A stretch of 64,000 bases of DNA from CAWCDJ01 sp963796485 (GTDB lineage Bacteria > Acidobacteriota > Terriglobia > Bryobacterales > Bryobacteraceae). Position numbers and translations under genes: made by a program. Under the pieces are notes generated by a model. It did not search any database. It saw only the letters and a program-made list of their open reading frames with translations, and was not told where the DNA came from. The number at the start of each line of letters is the position of its first letter. Within the stretch, counting starts at the first letter, position 1. The DNA lies in NCBI GenBank assembly GCA_963796485.1, contig CAWCLV010000004.1:744001-808000 (forward strand), read 5' to 3'. Positions 26,639-33,589 of this stretch are shown piece by piece.

Positions 26639-28314
26639 AGGTGAGAATCCGGCTCCGCCGCGCATGGCCCGCGCGAGAGACCCGAACCAGCGCGCATGGC
26701 CCGCGCGAGAGACCCGAACCAGCCGGAGCGTTCCACGGCCCGCGCCCTCGACGGGCGCCCCTGCCGTTCCTGGTAAAGTGTGCCGAAGCCCGCCCAGTAG
26801 TAGCCCAGTACGAACAGCAGCAGGAAAGGCGTCCCCAGGTAGTTGAAGGTCTGGAGGGCAAGTACCGCCATTGCCAGAAAGTAGGTTCCCACGAGGATTT
26901 CGAGATAGGGTAGCCAGCCGCTGCGGCGCCGGTACCTATCGGCCGGCAGCCTGGCGGTCCGCCCGCCCAACGCGTACTTGGGGGTTCGCACGAACGCAGT
27001 CTCGATCCCGAACAGCGCCTCGAAGACCGCTCGTGTGTTGATGATGGTCAGCCCCACTCCCGCCGCGATCAACATCGGCAGCATCAGCGCGCTCCGCGTC
27101 CAACTCTCAGGCTCCACTTCGCGCCGCGCCACCACGTAGAACACCAGGACCGAGACGAAAGTGGCCATGAACAGCGGCAGATCGAGAAACACCAACTGCC
27201 ACGGGGCCGCGTCAAACCGCACGATCATGACCGGCAGCATCAGCGCCGACGCCACGACCGTCAACGGATAGCAAATATTCCGCGTGAGATGGAGAAGAGC
27301 CTCGGCCTTGACGCGTTTGGGAATGTCCGCCCTCAGAACCGCCGGCAGCAGCTTCCATGCCACCTGGGTGAGCCCCTTGGCCCAGCGCGATTGCTGCACC
27401 TGGAAGCCGTGCATTTCCGTGGGCAACTCAGAGGGGCAAGGGAGGTCCGGCAGGTAAACGAACCGCCATCCCCTGAGCTGCGCGCGGTAGCTCAGGTCCG
27501 TATCCTCGGCCAGGGTGTCGTGATGCCATCCCCCGGCCTCCACGATCATCTGCTTGCGCAGAATGCCGGCCGTACCGTTGAAGTTGAAAAACAGTCCGGC
27601 GCTCGAGCGGGCGCCGTGCTCCAGAATGAAATGGCCGTCCAGCAGCATGGCTTCCACTTCCGTGAGGATGCTGTGGTCCCGGTTCAAGTAGCTCCAGCGC
27701 GTCTGCACGGCTCCTACGGTGGGGTCGGCGAATAGAGGCACCGTCCGCATCAGGAAATCCGGCGGCGGGCAGAAATCCGCGTCGAAAATCGCCACCAGGC
27801 GGCCGGTGGCGGTCTCGAGACCTGCCTGGAGCGCCCCCGCTTTGTAACCGTGACGGTTCGCGCGGTGGTGGTACTCGATGGGGCATCCCAGCGCGCGATA
27901 GCGCTCCACCAGCGCCGCGGCGGTGGACGCCGTGTCGTCGGCGGAATCGTCGAGCACCTGGATCTGAAGCAGCTCCCTGGGGTACTCGATTTTTACCACT
28001 TCATCGACCAGCCGCTCCACCACGTACCGCTCGTTGTATAGCGGAAGCTGTATGGTTACAGGAGGAAGCTCTCCGCAGCGTGGCAGCGGCGCGGCGGGGG
28101 CGCTCTTCCGGTATTTGAAATAGGCGTGGATCAATATGTAACGATGAAAACCGTAAATGGCAAGGACGATCAGGATTGTGAAGTACGGAATCAGCATGGC
28201 CCAGTCGAACCAAGCTAGCTGGTGAAGCCCGGTGAACGGTGTTTGGGCGAGCAGTTTAGGAAGGACCCAGTGGATGCCGAAACGAGGCGCTACCAATCCC
28301 AGGGCTATGATCAT
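26635..28314 (-). CDS. GT2 family glycosyltransferase, membrane-bound
   Basis: This is a 559-residue inner-membrane protein (start ATG 28314). N-terminal segments at about 5-25 and 38-58 are hydrophobic. The cytoplasmic GT-A domain follows: VTIQLPLYNERYVVERLVDE, VLDDSADDT, AIFDADFCPPPDF (DxD), LAEDTDLSYR (catalytic acid) and QQSRWAKG (Q-x-x-R-W). These are the marks of processive or ceramide-glucosyltransferase-like/cellulose-synthase-like GT2 enzymes. At least four C-terminal helices follow. The last about 20 residues come from the 32-bp duplication and look non-native. It overlaps the GT39 gene by four bases. A role in exopolysaccharide or glycolipid synthesis is likely, but the product is unknown. 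Confidence 0.88.
   Translation of the reverse strand: MIIALGLVAPRFGIHWVLPKLLAQTPFTGLHQLAWFDWAMLIPYFTILIVLAIYGFHRYILIHAYFKYRKSAPAAPLPRCGELPPVTIQLPLYNERYVVERLVDEVVKIEYPRELLQIQVLDDSADDTASTAAALVERYRALGCPIEYHHRANRHGYKAGALQAGLETATGRLVAIFDADFCPPPDFLMRTVPLFADPTVGAVQTRWSYLNRDHSILTEVEAMLLDGHFILEHGARSSAGLFFNFNGTAGILRKQMIVEAGGWHHDTLAEDTDLSYRAQLRGWRFVYLPDLPCPSELPTEMHGFQVQQSRWAKGLTQVAWKLLPAVLRADIPKRVKAEALLHLTRNICYPLTVVASALMLPVMIVRFDAAPWQLVFLDLPLFMATFVSVLVFYVVARREVEPESWTRSALMLPMLIAAGVGLTIINTRAVFEALFGIETAFVRTPKYALGGRTARLPADRYRRRSGWLPYLEILVGTYFLAMAVLALQTFNYLGTPFLLLFVLGYYWAGFGTLYQERQGRPSRARAVERSGWFGSLARAMRAGSGLSRGPCAAEPDSHL
26659..26722. repeat. 32-bp perfect tandem duplication at the GT2/GT39 junction
   Basis: Positions 26659-26690 and 26691-26722 are identical. 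The unit starts CGCGCATGGC and ends CCCGAACCAG. It sits in the last codons of the GT2 gene. The copies are read in different frames: the first copy met by the gene encodes WFGSLARAMR, the second AGSGLSRGPCA. Because 32 is not a multiple of three, removing one copy would put the GT2 frame in register with the GT39 frame. Confidence 0.95.
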
Positions 28315-28445
28315 GGCTTGAAAGTGAGACTATAGTAACATCGTTTGCGGCATGGCTTAGCGGCATCGGCAGACCACCCCCGAGCAGAATTAAGCAAAAC
28401 AAAACCGGCGAGGTGTGTTGTTGCGATACCTGGGAGGCGTTCAAG

Positions 28446-28560
28446 GTGGAAGTGGATGCGCGGGTCCGCCGGGCGGTGCAGGCGGACGGGATGAGCGTCA
28501 GGCGGCCCGGGAGTTCGGGCTGTCGCGCAAAGACGATTAGCGCCTCTAAGTGCCGTGCCT
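28446..28560 (+). pseudogene. IS21-family istA N-terminal scrap
   Basis: From 28446 the sequence reads VEVDARVRRAVQADGMS, then after a shift QAAREFGLSRK, then KTI in a third position. This matches the first about 35 residues of IS21 IstA transposases. The rest of istA and all of istB are absent. At least two indels break the frame. It is a short relic in the 285-base gap between the GT2 gene and the third TIGR03435 gene, and no terminal inverted repeats are visible. Confidence 0.6.
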
Positions 28561-28599
28561 CCCGACCTTCCCACTTACTCCGCCCCGGGCCGCCGGACC

Positions 28600-29502
28600 C
28601 TAATTCCCGGTAGGCGTCTTTTCCACGCTGTCGACGACCAGGAGATCCACCGGTCCCTTGCGCGATTCGAGCTTGAGGCCGAGTTGCTCCTGAATGGCCG
28701 TAAATATGGTGGGACCGGAGTCGTTCGAGTCGCGCGGAGCCTCGGCCGGATTGCCTCCGCCCGATCCCGGCGGCGGAGCCTTGGGCCCGGGCGCCATGCC
28801 TTCGGGAGAGAAGTCGAGCACGACGTCGTAAGTTCCCGTAAGTCCCGTTCTATCGATGACCGGGCGGCCCAGGGCCATTCCGAGAATATCGACGAGGCGA
28901 GCCATGGTCAGGGCATCGCCCTGCATGCGCATGCGACCGTTGACCGTCGCCTGGATGCCCACCTGGCCGTGCGGCGTTCTCAGGAAGCCGTCCTTGTCCC
29001 TCGGGGGAGAGCCGGGCGGAGGGCCGCCCGCACGTTCGGCCGGCGCTGCCGCGGTCTGGGCTGCTTCTTTCATCCTGACTCCGCTCTTGGCCACCACTAA
29101 CTCGTAGATCGGGGCCTCCCTGCTCTCCTTGTGCAACTTCAGCTTGAAACGGTCCTCCAGCAGGTTCTGGAGCATCGTCCTGGCATCTTCCCTGGTGGCG
29201 CCGCCGGGGACCTTGGCGATGACGTCGAAGCGCTGGCTATCCATCCAGGAGGGGCCGGAGACCTGGAAGCTCTGCACTTCATAGGCGCGCATGATCAGCA
29301 TTCTCAGGGGCATATTGCTGAACCGGATCCGGCCGGGATCGGGAGTTCCCGGACCGCCGCCCCCGCCCATCTGGATCCGGCCCATAGTTTGCGGAGCGGC
29401 CGGTTTGATGGAGGCTACTTCGAAAGTGAGTTTCGGGTTGGGCTGCTGCCCCATGGCGATGGACGCGCAGAGGAGCACGGCGGCGCTGGTCATACGGAAC
29501 AT
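28600..29502 (-). CDS. TIGR03435 family secreted protein (copy 3)
   Basis: This is a 300-residue protein. ATG 29502 follows GGAGAAA and gives a signal peptide (MFRMTSAAVLLCASIAMGQQ); the frame runs on upstream without coding character. Family blocks are LTFEVASIKPAAPQ, IRFSNMPLRMLIMRAYEVQSFQVSGPSW, LLEDRFKLKLHKESREAPIY and the terminal LLVVDSVEKTPTGN. It carries two long Gly/Pro-rich inserts: GGGGGPGTPDPG early, and a stretch near residues 230-260 in which Pro, Gly and Asn alternate. The family has no known activity. It stands apart from copies 1 and 2 and has no obvious partner gene. Confidence 0.88.
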   Translation of the reverse strand: MFRMTSAAVLLCASIAMGQQPNPKLTFEVASIKPAAPQTMGRIQMGGGGGPGTPDPGRIRFSNMPLRMLIMRAYEVQSFQVSGPSWMDSQRFDVIAKVPGGATREDARTMLQNLLEDRFKLKLHKESREAPIYELVVAKSGVRMKEAAQTAAAPAERAGGPPPGSPPRDKDGFLRTPHGQVGIQATVNGRMRMQGDALTMARLVDILGMALGRPVIDRTGLTGTYDVVLDFSPEGMAPGPKAPPPGSGGGNPAEAPRDSNDSGPTIFTAIQEQLGLKLESRKGPVDLLVVDSVEKTPTGN

Positions 29503-29833
29503 AGCGGTTTCTCCTGCATTTTGAAAAGCGCCAATCTGAAAACGATGGCCGGGCCCGGTTTGTGACAGCGGGTTCAGCCGCGATCGCTGCACGAATTTCA
29601 GAATGCACGATTTGAGAACCGGTTCGTGGTCCGGCGGGTCGTTCCAGCGCGATGACATCGGGCCGGGCTGCGGAACTCCACTGATGAGGCGAGGCGAGAT
29701 CCGGCTGGCCCGGCCCGGTCCAGGGGAAGGCCATGAACCAAAAGGGCGGCGTCCGGTCCCGATCGCGGAAGAGTTCCTGGAGAGGAAAATCGAAAAGGGC
29801 TGCTGTTCCAACCCCCGGCGTAGGATCCGGGCG
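29503..29833. other. gene-free stretch
   Basis: About 330 bases upstream of the third TIGR03435 gene. Open frames on both strands are arginine/proline-rich and without ribosome sites. I see no repeat, RNA gene or defined promoter, though the TIGR03435 promoter must lie here. Confidence 0.35.
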
Positions 29834-30079
29834 TTAAGTCCGCTCGCGAGACTTCAAGACGCCAAGCTCCTGGAGCTTATTCTCATATTTCTGCTGCTCC
29901 TTCATGGCCTCCAGAATCAAAGCATCTCCTTCGGGCCACGATCCACCAGGGTTCTGACGGAGCCATTCATCACGGTCACGAACGCGATTTACGACTTCAC
30001 AAGCCGCTCTCGCATACGCAGCGAAGATTTCGTCTTTCGTTTCAGCCTCAGACTGCTTGACCTTCTCGAACCTGGGCAT
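29834..30079 (-). CDS. small hypothetical protein, 81 aa
   Basis: The sequence is hydrophilic and charged (MPRFEKVKQSEAETKDEIFAAYARAACEVV at the start, then KEQQKYENKLQELGVLKSRERT). It is mostly helical, with a possible short coiled-coil at the C terminus. It has no signal peptide, no cysteine pair and no family I recognise. Amino-acid composition and codon use are protein-like, which is why I keep it. It is isolated between gene-free stretches. Confidence 0.5.
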   Translation of the reverse strand: MPRFEKVKQSEAETKDEIFAAYARAACEVVNRVRDRDEWLRQNPGGSWPEGDALILEAMKEQQKYENKLQELGVLKSRERT

Positions 30080-30487
30080 GACACATTATAGGCTCAACTA
30101 CTCAAGACCGCGCCCGTACTGCCGTCGGCACAAGCCTGGGTCCCGCTACGCCCGAGGACGGATGAGCGGGGGACCGTCTACCATCCTGTTCGGCCGGGTG
30201 TGAACGGGACGTCCCCGAATTACCCCGAAAGTGCAGCCGGCCATGGTTTTTCCGGACAAGCAGAGAGCCAGACATAGCGACCAACCCTGATGTGCGCTCC
30301 CGAAGCGAAGGGGGAGGACTGCCGTCGCCAGGCTTGACGCCAGTCGCTTTCAGAAATGCCGGATATTGAGGACTGCACATAGCTCGTCGTGGTGAACGGC
30401 CCTTTGGAAGTACCAGCGCGGCAGACGGTTGATTTACGCTCGGTCACCCTACAAGTTGTCCCACTCGCGTTGCGGTGTCAGAACTTT
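30080..30487. other. gene-free stretch, unexplained
   Basis: About 400 bases with minus-strand frames rich in Ser/Arg/Pro and no ribosome sites. The local base composition is more balanced than in neighbouring genes, and the stretch looks like a degraded insert. I could not identify a family, intron domain V or terminal repeats. Confidence 0.3.
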
Positions 30488-30970
30488 CTATTTCCGCGCC
30501 GGCGCGTGGTCGAAGCTGATCGCCCGAGTCACTTTCCAGACGCCATTCTGGTTGCGCCACAAGGTTACGAACTTGGCCCCGCCGACGCCCTCCTCGGGGC
30601 GCCCGGGATGGTGAAAGCGATGCACGCCGATCTCCACCGCTCCGTATCCCTTCAATGGGTACACCTCCAGGGACCCCGGCACCAGGGTCCGGGTCACCTT
30701 GCCGCAGATGTTCTGCCGGATCGCGGCAAGGAACAGGTCTTTGCCCACCGACAACCCCGTCTGGTCATGATAAAACTCGAGGTCATCCGACACCATCGCA
30801 CCAAGTGCCTTCAGGTCGCAACGGTTATAGGCGTCGAAGAGCTGTCTATCCAGAGATTCCACCGTTTTAAAGAGAGTTGGGGACGGTTCATTGGACTGCG
30901 CCCGGAGGGGCCAGCAATTGAGAACCAGGATGAGCAGCGAATACAGGTGCAGCGATCTCTTCAAGCGCAT
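30488..30970 (-). CDS. NTF2-like (DUF4440-type) secreted protein
   Basis: This is a 160-residue protein. ATG 30970 follows GGAAGG and yields a signal peptide (MRLKRSLHLYSLLILVLNCW, cleaved after RAQ). The frame runs on upstream but is not protein-like. The mature part fits an NTF2/SnoaL-like cone: LFKTVESLDRQLFDAYNRCD, ALGAMVSDDLEFYHDQTGL, GAVEIGVHRFHHPG, and a final WKVTRAISFDHAPARK. DUF4440 proteins bind small ligands or have no known activity. Here it is periplasmic. It is transcribed away from the RAYT unit, with 65 bases to its nearest repeat. Confidence 0.82.
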   Translation of the reverse strand: MRLKRSLHLYSLLILVLNCWPLRAQSNEPSPTLFKTVESLDRQLFDAYNRCDLKALGAMVSDDLEFYHDQTGLSVGKDLFLAAIRQNICGKVTRTLVPGSLEVYPLKGYGAVEIGVHRFHHPGRPEEGVGGAKFVTLWRNQNGVWKVTRAISFDHAPARK

Positions 30971-31035
30971 AGGAAGCCTTCCACGTTCGTCTTGAGTTCC
31001 TACGCATCGCCTGTCGCAGTAGTTCCGTAGAAATG

Positions 31036-31124
31036 GTAGAAACGGGTCAGCATGGAGGACCGGGCATCTCTGGCAAAATCGCTTCTTCGCTTGAGAAACG
31101 CGTAGAAACGGGTCAGCCTGGACT
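31036..31124. repeat. RAYT 5' repeat block: two direct copies plus a 40-bp copied segment
   Basis: GTAGAAACGGGTCAGC occurs at 31036-31051 and again at 31102-31117. Between them, 31054-31093 is a 40-base perfect copy of an internal part of the transposase gene (31448-31487). The second copy extends to 31124 and forms, with 31900-31918, a 19-base inverted repeat with one mismatch around the transposase gene. The arrangement looks like a REP/MITE end duplicated with a captured gene segment. Confidence 0.85.
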
Positions 31125-31170
31125 GCGTGATCTTTCTGAGAATGTGTGTCCCGGTACTGCACTACCAGAA

Positions 31171-31890
31171 ATGCCCAGACGGAATCGGTGCATTCTGCCC
31201 GACGTTGCCTGCCACATCACCCAGAGAGGAGTAGATCGCCGCGAGACCTTCTCGTCCAGTACAGACCGCCTCACCTATCTCCGCCTCCTTCGGGACAACC
31301 TTCCAGACGCGCAAGTCGCTCTCTTGGGCTTCTGCCTGATGAGCAATCACGTTCATCTCATCGCCGTTCCGCAACGGGAGGATTCCCTGGCCATCCTCCT
31401 GCGCCGCGTTCACGGCCGCTACGCGCAGTACTACAATACGCGGTCCGGGAGGACCGGGCATCTCTGGCAAAATCGCTTCTTCGCTTGCGTGCTCGACGAG
31501 AGCCATCTCTGGAGCGCTCTGGCGTATGTGGATCGAAACCCGGTCCGCGCCGGCATGGTCGGACAGGCCGGGGATTTCCGCTGGTCCAGCGCCGCCGCCC
31601 ATCTTTCCGGAAATGACGCGGCCAGCGTCCTCGACATGGACTGGTGGCGACGCCAAGCGCGCGGCGCGGACTGGGATGCCATGCTCCGTGATGAGGATGC
31701 CGAGGCGGAATTGCGTCTGCGCGGATGCACTTACGCCGGCCGTCCCTTCGGAGAGGAGGCCTTCGTGAAAGAAATGTCCGCCCGGTTCGGACGCTATTGG
31801 ACTCGCGGGCGGCCGAAGAAGCAGGCGTCCACCGTGGAATCCGCCGGCCCCGGCAAACAACTGGACTTTTTCGAAAATTACGAAAATTAA
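31171..31890 (+). CDS. REP-associated tyrosine transposase (RAYT / IS200-like)
   Basis: This is a 239-residue protein starting at ATG 31171 (MPRRNRCILPDVACHITQRG). It shows the Y1-transposase fold of RAYT/TnpA(REP) proteins. FCLMSNHVHLIAVP has the HuH histidine pair. GRYAQYYNTRSGRTGHLWQNR carries the candidate catalytic tyrosine and a conserved Trp/Gln/Asn/Arg. YVDRNPVRAGMV closes the domain. RAYTs cut single-stranded REP palindromes and are usually single-copy domesticated genes rather than mobile elements. Flanking inverted repeats at 31106-31124 and 31900-31918 are the likely targets. The C-terminal tail is basic. It probably works on DNA; the host role, if any, is unknown. Confidence 0.9.
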   Translation: MPRRNRCILPDVACHITQRGVDRRETFSSSTDRLTYLRLLRDNLPDAQVALLGFCLMSNHVHLIAVPQREDSLAILLRRVHGRYAQYYNTRSGRTGHLWQNRFFACVLDESHLWSALAYVDRNPVRAGMVGQAGDFRWSSAAAHLSGNDAASVLDMDWWRRQARGADWDAMLRDEDAEAELRLRGCTYAGRPFGEEAFVKEMSARFGRYWTRGRPKKQASTVESAGPGKQLDFFENYEN

Positions 31891-31899
31891 AAATCGCGC

Positions 31900-31937
31900 A
31901 GTTCAGGCTGACCCGTTTTAAAATGCGTTTTAAAATG
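31900..31937. repeat. RAYT 3' inverted repeat and 12-bp tandem
   Basis: 31900-31918 is the reverse complement (one mismatch in 19) of 31106-31124. Immediately after, CGTTTTAAAATG occurs twice in tandem (31914-31925 and 31926-31937), each containing the palindrome TTTTAAAA. This ends 14 bases before the hslR-like start, so the mobile unit abuts that gene. Confidence 0.8.
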
Positions 31938-31951
31938 CGGCTGTCCCCCCT

Positions 31952-32323
31952 ATGAGGATCGATAAGTGGCTTTGGGCGGCGCGGTTCTTTAAGACACGGT
32001 CCATCGCGGCCAGGGCCTGCGAGCTGGGCAGGATTCAATCGAACGAACAACCGGCGAAGCCGGCGCGCGAGGTCCGCGCCGGAGACATGCTCAAGATCAA
32101 AAATGACAGCGGCGAGTTTCAGGTGGAAGTTCTGGGTCTCAGCGAACTCCGCGGACCGGCGGCGCTTGCGCAAACCCTGTACCGCGAGACGGATGCGAGC
32201 CGGGAACGGCGGCTGAAACTGGCGGAAGAGAGGAAGGCCATGCCGGATTTCGAGCGCTCGCGGGAAGGCCGGCCCACCAAACGGGACCGGCGCGAACTCT
32301 CCCGCCTTCGCGGCAGAGGGTAG
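31952..32323 (+). CDS. hslR: S4-domain RNA-binding protein, Hsp15-like
   Basis: This is a 123-residue cytoplasmic protein. It begins with the S4 RNA-binding module MRIDKWLWAARFFKTRS, then ACELGRIQSNEQPAKPAREV, GDMLKI and FQVEVLGLSELRGPA. The C-terminal third is basic (RPTKRDRRELSRLRGRG). In E. coli, Hsp15 binds the 50S subunit with a stuck nascent chain and helps recycle it. The length (133 in E. coli) and order fit. It is downstream of the RAYT unit and upstream of the RND operon, apparently on its own. Confidence 0.88.
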   Translation: MRIDKWLWAARFFKTRSIAARACELGRIQSNEQPAKPAREVRAGDMLKIKNDSGEFQVEVLGLSELRGPAALAQTLYRETDASRERRLKLAEERKAMPDFERSREGRPTKRDRRELSRLRGRG

Positions 32324-32419
32324 TCCGGTTCACAAGCCCGGGCTCCGGGCGTCACACCGTTTTAAAGCAGGAAGGTTCCTGACCGCATCCGAAGTGGTAG
32401 CGCGCGGCGCAGGGGCGTA

Positions 32420-33589
32420 GTGTCTCCGATCAGAATCGCACGATCCAGAATATGGTTTTGGCCGACCGTTTTCGCAGCCGTTGCGGGCGCGGGGCTCTTA
32501 TTTGTGCTGGCGAAAGGGGCGAACCGGGGCGCGCAACCCGCGACACGGCCGCAGGCTCACGCTGTACCGGTTGCGGTGGTCCAGGCAGCCAGCGCCAACG
32601 TGCCCGTCTACTACATCGGCCTCGGATCCGTAATCCCCTACTTCACCGTTACGATACACACGCGTGTGGACGGGCAGTTGATGTCCGTACATTACAAAGA
32701 GGGCGAGTACGTGAAGGCGGGCGACCTGCTGGCGCAGATCGACCCGCGGCCGTTCCAGGTGCAACTGGAGCAGGCGAAGGCGCAGTATCAGCACGACCAG
32801 GCGGCACTCGCCAATGCGCGTATCGATTTGAAACGCTATGCGGCGCTCGTCAAAAGCGGCGCCGTTCCGTCACAGCAGTACGAGACTCAAATCGCGACGG
32901 TGGACCAGGACGAAGCCCAACTCAAGATCGACCAAGCCTCGATCGACAGCGCGAACCTGCAACTGGTCTACTGCCTCATCACCGCGCCGGTGAACGGCAG
33001 AATCGGACTGCGGCTGGTGGACCCGGGAAACATCGTCCACGCCAGCGACACTTCGGGCCTGATGGTCATCACACAGATGCAGCCGGTCACGGTGATCTTT
33101 TCGCTGCCGCAAAACGAGTTGCTGCCGGTGGCCGCGCGCCAGAGGTCGGGGAAGGTTCTGCGCGTGGATGCGCTCAGCCGCGACCTCTCGCGGGTTCTCG
33201 CCTCCGGCCATCTTCTGGCGGTGGACAACCAGATGAACCAGAGCACCGGGACCGGGAATCTTCGCGCGGTTTTCGACAATCGCGATTCCGCGCTGTTTCC
33301 GAATGAATTCGTGAACGCCCGGGTGCGGCTGACCGTGCTGCACCGGCAGGTAGTCGTACCCTCGGTGGCGGTGCAGCACAGCCCGCAGGGCGCGTTCGTG
33401 TGGAACGTGGCGGACAATGCCGCCTCGGTGCGGCCGGTGACGGTGGGGATTGTCGAGGGCACCAGGACGTCGATCGCCGGTGGACTGAAGGCGGGGGAAA
33501 CGGTGGTGGTTGACGGCTTTGAAAACCTGCAACCCGGAAGCAGGGTCGTGGTTCGGCCCGGGCTGCCCGCGGCGGAGGCCGTAGAGTGA
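32420..33589 (+). CDS. RND efflux periplasmic adaptor, MdtA-like
   Basis: This is a 389-residue membrane-fusion protein with GTG 32420 as start. An N-terminal membrane anchor (WFWPTVFAAVAGAGLLFVLA) is followed by a lipoyl/beta-barrel domain. PVYYIGLGSVIPYFTVTIHT and GQLMSVHYKEGEYVKAGDLL form the first lipoyl half. A helical hairpin follows (QLEQAKAQYQHDQAALANAR), then the second half with ITAPVNGRIGLRLVDPGN. The closing membrane-proximal domain contains AGETVVVDGFENLQPGSRV. It bridges an inner-membrane RND pump and an outer-membrane channel. It overlaps the next gene by four bases (GTGA) and belongs to a four-gene efflux operon. Drug or metabolite substrate is not shown. Confidence 0.92.
   Translation: MSPIRIARSRIWFWPTVFAAVAGAGLLFVLAKGANRGAQPATRPQAHAVPVAVVQAASANVPVYYIGLGSVIPYFTVTIHTRVDGQLMSVHYKEGEYVKAGDLLAQIDPRPFQVQLEQAKAQYQHDQAALANARIDLKRYAALVKSGAVPSQQYETQIATVDQDEAQLKIDQASIDSANLQLVYCLITAPVNGRIGLRLVDPGNIVHASDTSGLMVITQMQPVTVIFSLPQNELLPVAARQRSGKVLRVDALSRDLSRVLASGHLLAVDNQMNQSTGTGNLRAVFDNRDSALFPNEFVNARVRLTVLHRQVVVPSVAVQHSPQGAFVWNVADNAASVRPVTVGIVEGTRTSIAGGLKAGETVVVDGFENLQPGSRVVVRPGLPAAEAVE

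Noticed and set aside
30080..30487. Group II intron or retron remnant
   Set aside because: No reverse transcriptase fragment, domain V or msr/msd fold could be recognised; only base composition is suggestive.
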